Shown: in pieces, positions 44,070-52,777 of the stretch
Layout of the letters: every line of letters begins with the position of its first letter
How positions within the stretch are numbered: position 1 is the first letter of the stretch
NCBI RefSeq assembly: GCF_024464185.1
Contig: NZ_JANHAU010000001.1
Coordinates: 682,001 to 746,000, forward strand
Reading direction: 5' to 3'
Source of the DNA: Haloarchaeobius salinus
GTDB lineage: Archaea > Halobacteriota > Halobacteria > Halobacteriales > Natrialbaceae
DNA: 64,000 nt
Position numbers and translations under genes: made by a program
Notes under the pieces: generated by a model
Databases searched by the model: none
Told to the model about the DNA's origin: nothing
What the model saw: the letters and a program-made list of their open reading frames with translations, nothing else

Positions 44070-44807
44070 CTACTCCTGCAGCGAGCGTACCGCTTCCAGC
44101 GAGATGTCGATCGCGCGGCCGACGTTGTTCTTCGCCTTCTCGGGCAGCTCCTCGTCCTCGGTGTCGGTGCCCTTCTGGGTGCCCTTCACGAGGTTCCCGT
44201 CGACGGTGCAGATCGCCCCGGCGGCGAGACCCTTCCGGCGGGCGAGCGTGAACACGGTCGCGGCCTCCATCTCGACGCTCAGGATGCCCGCCTCCTCCCA
44301 GTCCTCGACGTACTCGTCGGTCTCGGCGTAGTAGGCGTCGTCGCTGGCGATGGGGCCGACGTGGACGTCCTCGTCGTTCGCCTCCGCGCCGTGGACGAGC
44401 GCGGTCATCACGTCGAAATCGGGCACGGCGGGGTACTCGACGGCCTCGTACCGTTTGCTCGTGCCCTCGTTCTTCGCCGCGCCGGTGGCGACGATCATGT
44501 CGCCGATCTCCACGTCGTGCTGGAGCGCGCCGGTCGTGCCGACCCGGATGAACGTCTCGACGCCGACGTTGCTCAGCTCCTCGACGGCGATGGCGGCGGA
44601 GGGGCAGCCGATACCGGTCGAGCAGATGGTGAGGTCGACGCCCCCGTAGGTCGCGTTGACGAGCTTGTACTCGCGGTTCTCGGCGACGACCTCGCTGTCG
44701 TCGCAGTGGCCCGCGATGCGGTCCACGCGGCCCGGGTCGCCCGGGATGAGCGCGATGTCGTGTACGTCTCCCTCCTCGACGAGCAGGTGCGGCTGTGTCA
44801 TACCCAC
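44070..44807 (-). CDS. udp: Uridine phosphorylase
   Basis: Uridine phosphorylase cleaves uridine with phosphate to uracil and ribose-1-phosphate. The 245-residue protein has PNP/UDP family motifs: DIALIPGDPGRVDRIAGH (phosphate binding), ICSTGIGCPSAAIAVEEL, RVGTTGALQHDVEIGDMIV, and VEMEAATVFTLARRKG, with the ribose-binding Glu. Deoxyuridine or other pyrimidine nucleosides may also be substrates. It heads a set of nucleoside/pentose genes on the minus strand (with the kinase and R15P isomerase below), supporting nucleoside catabolism. Confidence 0.92.
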   Translation of the reverse strand: MGMTQPHLLVEEGDVHDIALIPGDPGRVDRIAGHCDDSEVVAENREYKLVNATYGGVDLTICSTGIGCPSAAIAVEELSNVGVETFIRVGTTGALQHDVEIGDMIVATGAAKNEGTSKRYEAVEYPAVPDFDVMTALVHGAEANDEDVHVGPIASDDAYYAETDEYVEDWEEAGILSVEMEAATVFTLARRKGLAAGAICTVDGNLVKGTQKGTDTEDEELPEKAKNNVGRAIDISLEAVRSLQE

Positions 44808-44838
44808 GGCTTCGCCGGAGCGCGAGAAAAAACGTTCG

Positions 44839-45276
44839 TCACGCGCCGAGCCCGAACAACGCGACCGTCGTCAGCACGACCCCGTAGACGACCGCCGAGA
44901 ACGTCCACTGGAGGAACGTCGTCTCCCGCCGGTCCTCGTCGAAACCCGCCGTGGGGAGGACGACGAAGCCGAAGAGGTTCATGACGAACACCGTCAGCAC
45001 CGTCGCCGGGAGCACCACCGCCGCCCACGTCCCGAGCCGCGGTTCGAGCGCGACGACGGCGACCCCGAGCCCGAGCCCGCCGACCAGCCCGGTCGCGTGG
45101 TGGACGACCTGCGCCGCGAGCGTCGACACCTCCTCGACCGGGCGACGCTGGAGCTTCGACGCCGCGACGGACGCGGGCGTGAACCCCTCCGACAGGAGCG
45201 CCATCGGCACGTCCATCACCAGTGCGCCGGCGAGCCCGGCGGCGGCGCACACGACGAGCGTCTCGGCGACTGCCAT
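44839..45276 (-). CDS. Four-helix membrane protein, unknown
   Basis: This 145-residue protein has four predicted helices (LVVCAAAGLAGALVMDVPMAL, TGLVGGLGLGVAVVALE, AAVVLPATVLTVFVMNLFGFVV and FSAVVYGVVLTTVALFGLG). A DVPMAL segment follows helix one. No family is recognised. It lies 31 bp upstream of the uridine phosphorylase gene on the same strand and could be part of the nucleoside operon as an uptake or membrane helper, but this is position-based inference only. Confidence 0.65.
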   Translation of the reverse strand: MAVAETLVVCAAAGLAGALVMDVPMALLSEGFTPASVAASKLQRRPVEEVSTLAAQVVHHATGLVGGLGLGVAVVALEPRLGTWAAVVLPATVLTVFVMNLFGFVVLPTAGFDEDRRETTFLQWTFSAVVYGVVLTTVALFGLGA

Positions 45277-45316
45277 GGGCGGGGCGACGGGCGGGGTGGT
45301 CTAAAGTCTCGGGGAG

Positions 45317-45718
45317 TCAGTCGTCGAGCGGAAACCCGGGGTTCCAGGCGACCTCCCAGAGGAAGCCGTCCGGGTCCGCGAAGTAGCCGGAGTAGCCGCC
45401 CCAGAACACCTCCCCAGCTGGTTTGACGATCTCGCCACCGGCCGCTTCGGCCTCCGCGAGCACGGCGTCGACGCGTTCCTCGGATTCGACGTTCTGCGCC
45501 AGCGTGAAGCCGCGAAAGCCCGAGCCTTCGGCCGGGACGGTCGCGTCGTCGGCCAGCGCCTCGCGGGGGTACAGCGCGAGCCAGGTGCTCGCCGTCTCGA
45601 AGAACGCGATGTCGCCCTCGGGTTCGCACTCGGGCAGACCGAGGCCGTCGCGGTAGAACTCGGTCGCGCGGTCGAGGTCCGCGACGCCCAGCGTCACCAT
45701 GCTGATTCGTGGGTCCAT
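45317..45718 (-). CDS. VOC (glyoxalase/bleomycin resistance) family protein
   Basis: This 133-residue protein contains the VOC fold: ISMVTLGVADLDRATEFYRD, ALYPREALADD, and GGEIVKPAGEVFWGGYSGYFADPDGFLWEV near the C terminus with the metal-binding Glu (YFADPDGFLWEVAWNP). It is a single VOC module and would act as a dimer. Substrate unknown; the family includes glyoxalases, dioxygenases and antibiotic-binding proteins. The ATG at 45718 (MDPRISMVTLG) was taken, since the frame upstream to 45943 is Ser/Arg-rich shadow sequence. Confidence 0.85.
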   Translation of the reverse strand: MDPRISMVTLGVADLDRATEFYRDGLGLPECEPEGDIAFFETASTWLALYPREALADDATVPAEGSGFRGFTLAQNVESEERVDAVLAEAEAAGGEIVKPAGEVFWGGYSGYFADPDGFLWEVAWNPGFPLDD

Positions 45719-45770
45719 GTCGGAGGGACGGTCGACACCAGCGTAGGCGTTACGCCAGGATGCGGACGGC

Positions 45771-46652
45771 TCAGAACTGCTCGTCGAGGAACGTCGCCAG
45801 CTCCGCCGCAGTCGGCGCGGCGCGGGCACCTTCCTCGGCGGCGGCGAGCGCCCCGCAGGCGTTGCCTCGCTCGACGGCCCGCTCGTAGTCCTCGGACTCG
45901 AGCAGCGCCGCGACGAAGCCGGCGGCGAAGGCGTCGCCCGCACCGGTCGTGTCGACGGGGTCGACGCCGAAGCCCGGATGTTCGTATGTCGCCTCGGGCG
46001 TGTGGACGACCGCGCCGGCGCTGCCGCGCTTGACGACGAGCACCCGGTCGGCGAACGCGGAGCCGGGGTACTCGGACTCGAGCACGCTCTCGGCCTCGCG
46101 GTCGTTCAGGAACAGGACGTCCGCGGCGTCGAGCGCGGCCGAGAAGTCGCGGTCGGCGAGCCGTCGTCCGGGGTCGAAGCTGACACGGACGCCCGCGTCG
46201 GCAGCGGTCTCAGCGATGTACGCCGCGGTGTCGGGGCGCTGGCTCGTCAGGTGGATGTGGTCGGCCGCGCGGACGTAGTCGGGCTCCACGTCCTGCGGCG
46301 TGACGGCCTCGTTCGCGCCGTCGTTGCCGAGGACCGCCACCTCGCCCTGCTCGTCGACCAGCAGGTACTTCACGGCGGTCTGGCCGTCAGGCACCGTCAG
46401 CAGGCCGTCGAGGTCGACGCCCGCGTCGTCGAGCTCGCGCCGCGCGAGCAGCCCGTTCTCGTCGTCGCCGACGCTCCCGACGAGCCCGGTGTCGACGCCC
46501 AGCCCGGAGAGCGCGACGGCGACGTTTGCCGCGCTCCCGCCACCGGAGGAGCGCAGCGAGCTGATGCGTGACTCGCCGTCGGGTTCGGGGAGCCGGTCGA
46601 CCCGGAGGGTCACGTCCCAGTTGACGTGGCCCGCGGTGAGCACCCGCGGCAC
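45771..46652 (-). CDS. PfkB family sugar kinase, candidate ribose-1-phosphate kinase
   Basis: This 293-residue protein is of the ribokinase/PfkB fold: VNWDVTLRVDRLPEPDGESRI (N-terminal), GGGSAANVAVALSGLGV, and the C-terminal GVDPVDTTGAGDAFAAGFVAAL with the catalytic Asp of DTTGAGD. Its gene lies between uridine phosphorylase and R15P isomerase. In halophilic archaea a PfkB enzyme phosphorylates ribose-1-phosphate to ribose-1,5-bisphosphate, and the neighbours make that the best guess, though ribokinase or adenosine kinase-like activity cannot be excluded. It starts with GTG at 46652. Confidence 0.85.
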   Translation of the reverse strand: MPRVLTAGHVNWDVTLRVDRLPEPDGESRISSLRSSGGGSAANVAVALSGLGVDTGLVGSVGDDENGLLARRELDDAGVDLDGLLTVPDGQTAVKYLLVDEQGEVAVLGNDGANEAVTPQDVEPDYVRAADHIHLTSQRPDTAAYIAETAADAGVRVSFDPGRRLADRDFSAALDAADVLFLNDREAESVLESEYPGSAFADRVLVVKRGSAGAVVHTPEATYEHPGFGVDPVDTTGAGDAFAAGFVAALLESEDYERAVERGNACGALAAAEEGARAAPTAAELATFLDEQF

Positions 46653-47528
46653 TCAGGCCACCCCCGCGGCGTGTGCGACGGCGAGCGGTACGTCGGCGGC
46701 CGTCACGTCGCCCGAGACCATGAACAGCAGCAGGTTGTGCAGGCCGGGGCCGAGCCCGACCGCGGCGACGAACGCCAGCGCGAGCCGGCCGTAGCGGGGC
46801 TGTTCGTCGATGTACTCCTTGAACGCCGCGACGACGACGAGCGCCAGCAGTACCTTCACGAGGACGAACAGCCAGCCAGCGCCGATGGCGTCGTACGTCG
46901 GGAGCTGCTCGCCGGCCTGCAGGATGTACTTCGAGAGGACGACGCGCTCGCCGCCGCCGAGGAAGTCGTAGCCGATGGCGGTCGTGATGCCGTCGAGCGT
47001 GTGCGCGAAGACGACGACCGCGCCGGTCCGGCCGGCCTTGGCGGCGACCTCGGTGTAGCGCAGGCTCAACAGCACCCAGGCGACGGCCGCGACGGCGGCC
47101 GCGACGACGGCACCGATGACCGACCAGAACGGGGTGAACGTCCCGTTCTCGACCGACGTGAGGATGGCGAACATGACGAACGTCACGCCGAAGCCGGTGC
47201 CGACGGTCCCCAGTCCGCGGTCGGCGTCGAAGTGCTGGCGGACCGCCGCGAGGAACGTCACCAGTATCCAGGCGAGGCCCGCGGCCGTCGCCGTCGTGAT
47301 GTAGACGGTGAGCGTACCGAACAGGGGTGCGATCCACTCGGGGTACACATCGAGCACGTGGAGGACGTGGAGTATCGCCCCCGTGAGCATCCACGGGACG
47401 AACGCGACCGCCGTCCAGTCCGTGACGGGCGGGTGGACCGCCCAGAGCAACGCCACCACCCCGAGGAAGGCGAGCACGAGCGGCACCGCGTACAGCAGCG
47501 GTGGGAGCTCTGCCCCTGCGAGTACCAT
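46653..47528 (-). CDS. DUF63 family integral membrane protein
   Basis: This 291-residue protein has about seven to nine helices with the DUF63 layout: AFVPWMLTGAILHVLHVLDVYPEW (about 52-75), and VVFAHTLDGITTAIGYDFLGGGERVVLSKYI (about 184-214). DUF63 is found only in archaea, often next to polar-lipid or Ribose-related genes, and its function is not known to me. The stop (TGA at 46653-46655) is adjacent to the kinase start, suggesting an operon. The ATG at 47528 was chosen in place of 47552. Confidence 0.82.
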   Translation of the reverse strand: MVLAGAELPPLLYAVPLVLAFLGVVALLWAVHPPVTDWTAVAFVPWMLTGAILHVLHVLDVYPEWIAPLFGTLTVYITTATAAGLAWILVTFLAAVRQHFDADRGLGTVGTGFGVTFVMFAILTSVENGTFTPFWSVIGAVVAAAVAAVAWVLLSLRYTEVAAKAGRTGAVVVFAHTLDGITTAIGYDFLGGGERVVLSKYILQAGEQLPTYDAIGAGWLFVLVKVLLALVVVAAFKEYIDEQPRYGRLALAFVAAVGLGPGLHNLLLFMVSGDVTAADVPLAVAHAAGVA

Positions 47529-47611
47529 GCTCGCATATCGTGAGAGCAACACGAAAGAAGGTTCCGGTCGGCTGCGGGCGGAAAGTTAACAGCAGGTTCG
47601 CTCGCGGCGGC

Positions 47612-48571
47612 TCAGGCCTCCCACGGGCGGTCGGTGTCACGGCCGAACAGTTCGCGCATGAGCACGACGATGCTCTCGGGCGGGAACTGTCCGCGCTCGG
47701 TGACGATGGCGTCGACGTATCGCGGCGGTGTCACGTCGAACGCCGGGTTCTCGACGGTGAAGCCGTCGGGGTCGCCCTGGATGCGCTCGCGTTCGGCCTC
47801 GCCGATGACCTCCGACTCGTCGCGCATCTCGATCTCGACGGTGTGTCCCGTCAGCGTGTCCGGGTGGAGCTTGATGGTCTGTGCGCCGACCATGATGGGC
47901 ACACCGCGGTCCCGTGCGTTGACGGCCAGTCCGGAGGTGCCGATCTTGTTGATGACGCTCCCGTCCGCGGCGATGGAGTCCGCACCGACGACGACGTGGT
48001 CGACCCGGTCGAGGTAGCGCCGTGCGGCGCTGTCGACGATCAGGGTGACCGGGACGCCCCAGTCGCGCAGCTGTTCGGCGGTGATGTGGCCCTGCTTGCG
48101 TGGCCGGGTCTCCTTCACGATGGCCTCTATGTGCTTGCCCTGGTCGAGCGCGGCCTTCACGCACGACAGCGCGTCGGTCGAGTGGCAGTGGGTCATCACC
48201 ACGTCGCCGTCCCGGAGGCGGTTCGCGCCGACCTCGCCGAGGCGCTCCTGTGCCTGGTCGAGCTCGCGCTGGAACGCCTCGGCGCTGGCGACGGCGGACT
48301 CGCGTAGCTCCGCGACGGTGTCGCCCGTCACGTCGGCCATGACGAACCGGAGCGCGTTCGGCAGGCTCACCGCCGTCGGGCGCGTCTCGTACAGCGTCTT
48401 CGCCGCCTTCCGGAGGTCCTCGTGGAACGCCGCGGGCGACTCCGCATCGGACTCCCGCGCCGCCGTCGCGAGCGCCCCGGCGGCCGCGTCGGCGATGGTC
48501 GCCGCACCGCGGATCTCCATCGTCGCGATGTCGTCGGCGGTGTCGGCGACGGCCGGATGTACGTCGGTCAT
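47612..48571 (-). CDS. Ribose-1,5-bisphosphate isomerase (eIF-2B alpha-like)
   Basis: This 319-residue protein belongs to the eIF-2B/R15P isomerase family, which turns ribose-1,5-bisphosphate into ribulose-1,5-bisphosphate. Motifs include [21 protein letters not shown] near the N terminus, [18 protein letters not shown] with the catalytic cysteine (about residue 130), [18 protein letters not shown], and [20 protein letters not shown]. The same residues distinguish R15P isomerases from true eIF-2B. In halophilic archaea it forms part of a pentose bisphosphate route for nucleoside ribose. It neighbours kinase and uridine phosphorylase genes. Confidence 0.87.
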   Translation of the reverse strand: MTDVHPAVADTADDIATMEIRGAATIADAAAGALATAARESDAESPAAFHEDLRKAAKTLYETRPTAVSLPNALRFVMADVTGDTVAELRESAVASAEAFQRELDQAQERLGEVGANRLRDGDVVMTHCHSTDALSCVKAALDQGKHIEAIVKETRPRKQGHITAEQLRDWGVPVTLIVDSAARRYLDRVDHVVVGADSIAADGSVINKIGTSGLAVNARDRGVPIMVGAQTIKLHPDTLTGHTVEIEMRDESEVIGEAERERIQGDPDGFTVENPAFDVTPPRYVDAIVTERGQFPPESIVVLMRELFGRDTDRPWEA

Positions 48572-48738
48572 ATCCTCCACCTCGACCGCGACGACACAAA
48601 AATGGCGCGGCGCGAGGCGGCGTCTCGGGAGAGCTACGGAGGCGTGTGGACGGCCACGAACCGGTCCGAGGCCCGGCCCTGGTGACCCGACTGCCGCCGA
48701 CCGGCGACTACTATACCCCTGGCCCACAACGGGGAGCC

Positions 48739-49380
48739 ATGAACCGCGCAGACCTCGCCGCGAGCATCGACCACACCGTGCTCGGCCCGGAGACGACGCT
48801 CGACGATGTCGAGCGCGTCCTCGACGAGGCCGCCGAGTACGGGATGAACGCCTGCATCCCGCCCTGTTTCGTCGAGGAGGCGAAAGAGTACGCACCCGAC
48901 GTGACCGTCGCGACGGTCATCGGCTTCCCGCACGGGAACAACACCTCCGAGGTGAAGCGCGACGAGGGCGTCGACGCCTGGGACACCGGCGCGGACGAGC
49001 TCGACGTCGTCATCAACGTCGGACGGCTGAAGGCGGGCGATTCGGGTGCGGTCCACGACGAGCTGGAGGAGCTGGTCGCCGCGGTGCCGGTGCCGGTGAA
49101 GGTCATCATCGAGACGGCGCTGCTCACCGACGAGGAGAAGCACGCCGCCTGCAAGGCCGCCGCGGACGCCGACGCCGACATGGTGAAGACCTCGACGGGC
49201 TTCGCCGACGGCGGCGCGGTGGTCGAGGACGTCGAACTGATGAGCGAGTACCTGCCGGTGAAAGCGAGCGGCGGCGTCGGCTCGTGGGCCGACGCGAAGG
49301 CGATGTTCGACGCCGGCGCGGTGCGCATCGGCGCGTCCAGCGGCGTCGCTATCGTCGAGGACTTCGAAGAAAGCGAGTAG
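48739..49380 (+). CDS. deoC: Deoxyribose-phosphate aldolase DeoC
   Basis: DeoC splits 2-deoxyribose-5-phosphate into glyceraldehyde-3-phosphate and acetaldehyde, finishing deoxynucleoside breakdown. The 213-residue protein has [36 protein letters not shown] (with the conserved Asp/Lys), [13 protein letters not shown] and [14 protein letters not shown], with the Schiff-base Lys in MVKTSTGF. It is divergent from the R15P isomerase gene and fits the same nucleoside theme. The ATG at 48739 follows GGGGAGCC, a possible ribosome binding site. Confidence 0.94.
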   Translation: MNRADLAASIDHTVLGPETTLDDVERVLDEAAEYGMNACIPPCFVEEAKEYAPDVTVATVIGFPHGNNTSEVKRDEGVDAWDTGADELDVVINVGRLKAGDSGAVHDELEELVAAVPVPVKVIIETALLTDEEKHAACKAAADADADMVKTSTGFADGGAVVEDVELMSEYLPVKASGGVGSWADAKAMFDAGAVRIGASSGVAIVEDFEESE

Positions 49381-49398
49381 ACGGAGAGCGGTTCTTCC

Positions 49399-51315
49399 TT
49401 ATTCGGCGCGCCGGCGGCCGAACAGCGCGAGCGCGACGAGCGCGACGAGCGCGACGGCCGGGCCGAAGCCGGGCATGCCGCCGAGCAGGCCACCGCCGTC
49501 GTCGTCGACGTTCAGGTAGTTACGGGCCTCCTGGGTGTCCATCTCGGGGAACTCCTTCTCGTCGGGGTCCCAGTCGCCGGGCATGTAGACGTCGGTCTCG
49601 GCACCGACGACCGCGAGCTCGCGAACGTCGGACTCGCCGGCGTCGCCGGAGACGGCACCGGAGAGCCGGACGTAGGTGACGCTCTCGTCACCGGAGAGCT
49701 CGCCGTAGGCGCTGGCGACGCTCAGGTTCCCGCCGTACTCCTCCGCCATCACGTCACGGAAGGCGGAGACGTTGTCGAAGCTCGCACCGGCCTCGAAGGT
49801 GACGGTGCGGTCCTCCATCGAGACGTCCATCTTGGCCGTCTCGAACTCGGAGCGCTGGAACGCCTCGAGCATCGCGCGGGACTGGTCGCTCCCCGCGCCC
49901 TCGCTCGACTGGAGCATGCTGTCGATGGCTCCGCTCACGAGCTCGTCCTGGCTGAACGTGGCGGACATATCGGCGGTCAGCTCGCCGCCCTCGGTCTGTG
50001 CGTTGGCCGAGAACTCGGTGCTGCCGGACCACTCGACGTCCCGGCTCTCGAGCTCGTCGACGTAGGTCGCCCAGTTCTCGGTCGCGTAGTCCGCCGAGAA
50101 CTCGACCTCGGCGGTGTCCTGGTCGGGCGAGGAGAGCGAGCCGCTCCAGGTGAACTCCTGCTGGAGGTCGGCGGCGGTCTGTGCCTCGATGCGCGCGCGG
50201 CTCTCCTCGAGGTTCAGCTGCTCGCTGCTCATCTCGGAGGACTCCATGATGTCGAGCATCGCCAGCGAGGCCTCGTCGTAGTCGTCGATCTGGACCGACC
50301 AGCTCGCGCTGGCCTCCTCGCTCGTCACGTCGACGGACGCGGAGAGCTCGGTCAGCTCGACGGACTGGAGCCGCTCGGCGAGATCTGCGGCCTCGCTCTC
50401 GGAGAGGTCCATCTGCTGGGAGGAGGCGAGGGCGTTCGTCAGCTGCTCGGAGACGGCCTCGTCGACGCCGGTGAACTCGACCGTGTAGCTCACGTCGACG
50501 CGGTTGGTGTCGCTGTCGAACGAGTGCGAGTCGACCGTGACGCTCACGTCACCGTCGAGCTGGCGGGCGACGGCCCCGAACTGCGATTCGAGACTCCGAC
50601 GGGCGCTCTCGCGGGTGTTCCACGAGTCGGCGCTGTAGGAGCCGACGACGTAGTCCTGCTCGCCGGAGAGGACGTAGCTGTCCTCGCGCTCCTCGAGCGT
50701 GAACGCGAAGTGCATCTCGTCGACGCCGGGGTCCTCACCGAACGTCGCGCTGACGGAGCCCTCGGTGGCGAACGAGCTGCCGGTCGTCGTCATCGAGCCC
50801 TCGGTCGAGAGGGACTCGAGCATCGAGGTGCCGGTCTCGGTCGTGCTCGACTCGCCGGTGAACGTCCCGTCGAACGAGACGGAGCCCTGGGCGTTCTCGC
50901 GGGTCTGCTCGCCCGAGGCCTCGAACGAGAGGTCCTCGATGGAGTCCGGCGTGTCCATGGCGAACGAACCGTCGCCCGTCATCGACTCGGGCGTGAGTTC
51001 GAACGAGGCGTCGCCGGAGAAGTTGTCCTCGGGGGCCTCGTCCATCGTGTCGTTGAGGAACACGTGGAACAGCCCCTCGGAGAGGTCGGCTCCGTAGTGG
51101 CCGGTGCCGGTTTCGCTCGTGTCGTCGCGGTAGACGAGGACGGCGTCACCGTCGTCCTCGACGTAGATTTCGTCTGCCGATTCGAGGTTGTCTTGCTCCT
51201 GCGTGCCGTTCAGGGCGGACAGCGAGGAGCTCCCCACTGCGACCGCGCCGACGCTGCTCATGACGAGCAGAGCGGCGAACGCGACCGCGAGGAGTGCGCG
51301 GGTCTGTGTTCGCAT
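49399..51315 (-). CDS. Large secreted surface protein with PGF-CTERM-like anchor
   Basis: This 638-residue protein has an N-terminal Sec signal peptide (RALLAVAFAALLVMSSVGAVAV), a long acidic Ser/Thr/Glu-rich ectodomain with many beta strands and little obvious repetition, and a C-terminal anchor GGMPGFGPAVALVALVALAL followed by FGRRRAE. The PGF motif and Arg tail are recognised by archaeosortase A, which attaches lipid to the C terminus. It is probably a surface or S-layer-associated protein. A GTG one codon upstream (51318) is an alternative start; it precedes ATG directly. Confidence 0.85.
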   Translation of the reverse strand: MRTQTRALLAVAFAALLVMSSVGAVAVGSSSLSALNGTQEQDNLESADEIYVEDDGDAVLVYRDDTSETGTGHYGADLSEGLFHVFLNDTMDEAPEDNFSGDASFELTPESMTGDGSFAMDTPDSIEDLSFEASGEQTRENAQGSVSFDGTFTGESSTTETGTSMLESLSTEGSMTTTGSSFATEGSVSATFGEDPGVDEMHFAFTLEEREDSYVLSGEQDYVVGSYSADSWNTRESARRSLESQFGAVARQLDGDVSVTVDSHSFDSDTNRVDVSYTVEFTGVDEAVSEQLTNALASSQQMDLSESEAADLAERLQSVELTELSASVDVTSEEASASWSVQIDDYDEASLAMLDIMESSEMSSEQLNLEESRARIEAQTAADLQQEFTWSGSLSSPDQDTAEVEFSADYATENWATYVDELESRDVEWSGSTEFSANAQTEGGELTADMSATFSQDELVSGAIDSMLQSSEGAGSDQSRAMLEAFQRSEFETAKMDVSMEDRTVTFEAGASFDNVSAFRDVMAEEYGGNLSVASAYGELSGDESVTYVRLSGAVSGDAGESDVRELAVVGAETDVYMPGDWDPDEKEFPEMDTQEARNYLNVDDDGGGLLGGMPGFGPAVALVALVALALFGRRRAE

Positions 51316-51484
51316 CACAAATCATGTGTTGAAACTGAGAGGATATAACCCCATCGCCTTGGTTTCAGAGTGTGAAACTACGGCAAGAAGGACACCGGAC
51401 GGGACCGCACGAGAACCCCACGCACACCGACGTGCGGGGCCTATCGTCGCGCTTTTGAACGCGCACCGGCAACAGGGGATAGGA

Positions 51485-52741
51485 ATGGCCCGATACCACA
51501 TCGAGACGTACGGCTGCACCTCCAACAGGGGCGAGAGCCGACAGATCGAGTCGGCGCTCCGTGACGCGGGTCACTACCGCGTCGACGGCCCCGAGGCGGC
51601 CGACGTCGCGATACTGAACACCTGTACGGTGGTCGAGAAGACGGAGCGGAACATGCTCCGTCGGGCCAAAGAGCTCGAATCGGAGACCGCGGACCTCATC
51701 GTCACGGGCTGCATGGCGCTGGCCCAGGGCGAGGAGTTCCGCGACGAGGCCGTCGACGCACAGATACTCCACTGGGACGACGTCCCCACGGCGGTGACGA
51801 ACGGCGAGTGCCCGACGCCCGGTCCCGGTGTGGAGCCGGTGCTCGACGGCGTCGTCGGCATCCTCCCCATCGCACGCGGCTGCATGAGCGACTGCTCGTA
51901 CTGCATCACGAAGCAGGCGACGGGCAAGATCGACTCGCCGTCGGTCGAGGAAAACCTCGAGAAGGCCCGCGCGCTCGTCCACGCCGGCGCGAGGGAGCTC
52001 CGCATCACCGGCCAGGACACGGGTGTCTACGGCTGGGACACGGGCGAGCGGAAGCTGCACACGCTGCTCGACCGCATCTGCACCGAGATAGACGGCGAGT
52101 TCCGGGTCCGTGTGGGCATGGCGAACCCGAAGGGCGTCCACGGCATCCGCGAGGAGCTGGCCGAGGTGTTCGCCGCACACGACGAGCTGTACGACTTCCT
52201 GCACGCGCCGGTGCAGTCCGGCAGCGACGACGTGCTCGGCGACATGCGCCGCCAGCACCAGGTCTCCGAGTATCTCGAGGTCGTCGAGGCGTTCGACGAC
52301 GCGCTCGACTACTGGACCCTCAGCACGGACTTCATCGTCGGCTTCCCGACGGAGACCGACGAGGACCACGCACAGAGCATGGCGCTGCTGCGCGAGACCC
52401 GGCCCGAGAAGATCAACGTCACGCGCTTCTCGAAGCGTCCGGGCACCGACGCCGCCGAGATGAAGGGCCTCGGCGGGCAGACGAAGAAGGACCGCTCGAA
52501 GGCGATGTCCGAGCTGAAGATGGACGTCGTCGGCGACGCCTACGCCGCGATGGTCGGCGAGACGAAGCCGGACTGCCTCGTCGTCGAGCACGGCACCGGC
52601 GACTCGGTGAAGTGCCGCGACTCGGCGTACCGGCAGATCATCGTCCGGAACGCCACGGAGCACGACCTCGAACCGGGCGACTTCGTCGACCTCGAGGTGA
52701 CCGGGCAGAACACCGTCTACGCGTTCGGGACGCCGGTCTGA
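51485..52741 (+). CDS. tRNA N6-threonylcarbamoyladenosine methylthiotransferase (MtaB/CDKAL1 type)
   Basis: This radical-SAM enzyme adds a methylthio group to t6A37 in tRNA. The 418-residue protein has the N-terminal UPF0004 domain with three cysteines (YGCTSNRGE, NTCTVVEKTE, TGCMALAQGE) binding one [4Fe-4S] cluster. The radical SAM motif CMSDCSYCITKQATGKIDSP and a C-terminal TRAM domain (YAAMVGETKPDCLVVEHG...) follow. It ends with TGATG, entering a short chain of reinitiation signals before the MoaB/CinA-like gene. Confidence 0.94.
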   Translation: MARYHIETYGCTSNRGESRQIESALRDAGHYRVDGPEAADVAILNTCTVVEKTERNMLRRAKELESETADLIVTGCMALAQGEEFRDEAVDAQILHWDDVPTAVTNGECPTPGPGVEPVLDGVVGILPIARGCMSDCSYCITKQATGKIDSPSVEENLEKARALVHAGARELRITGQDTGVYGWDTGERKLHTLLDRICTEIDGEFRVRVGMANPKGVHGIREELAEVFAAHDELYDFLHAPVQSGSDDVLGDMRRQHQVSEYLEVVEAFDDALDYWTLSTDFIVGFPTETDEDHAQSMALLRETRPEKINVTRFSKRPGTDAAEMKGLGGQTKKDRSKAMSELKMDVVGDAYAAMVGETKPDCLVVEHGTGDSVKCRDSAYRQIIVRNATEHDLEPGDFVDLEVTGQNTVYAFGTPV

Positions 52742-52777
52742 TGTGGGGTCCAGCCTGATGGGAGGCCCAGTCTGATG
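52739..52777 (+). promoter_or_regulatory. Chain of three TGATG overlaps with two five-codon mini-ORFs
   Basis: The stop of the methylthiotransferase (TGA 52739-52741) overlaps an ATG that opens MWGPA, whose TGA (52756-52758) overlaps an ATG opening MGGPV, whose TGA (52773-52775) overlaps the ATG of the next gene at 52775. The two intervals are both 17 nt and similar in sequence, so it looks like a tandem duplication of a coupling signal. A terminating ribosome could restart at each point. Confidence 0.7.
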
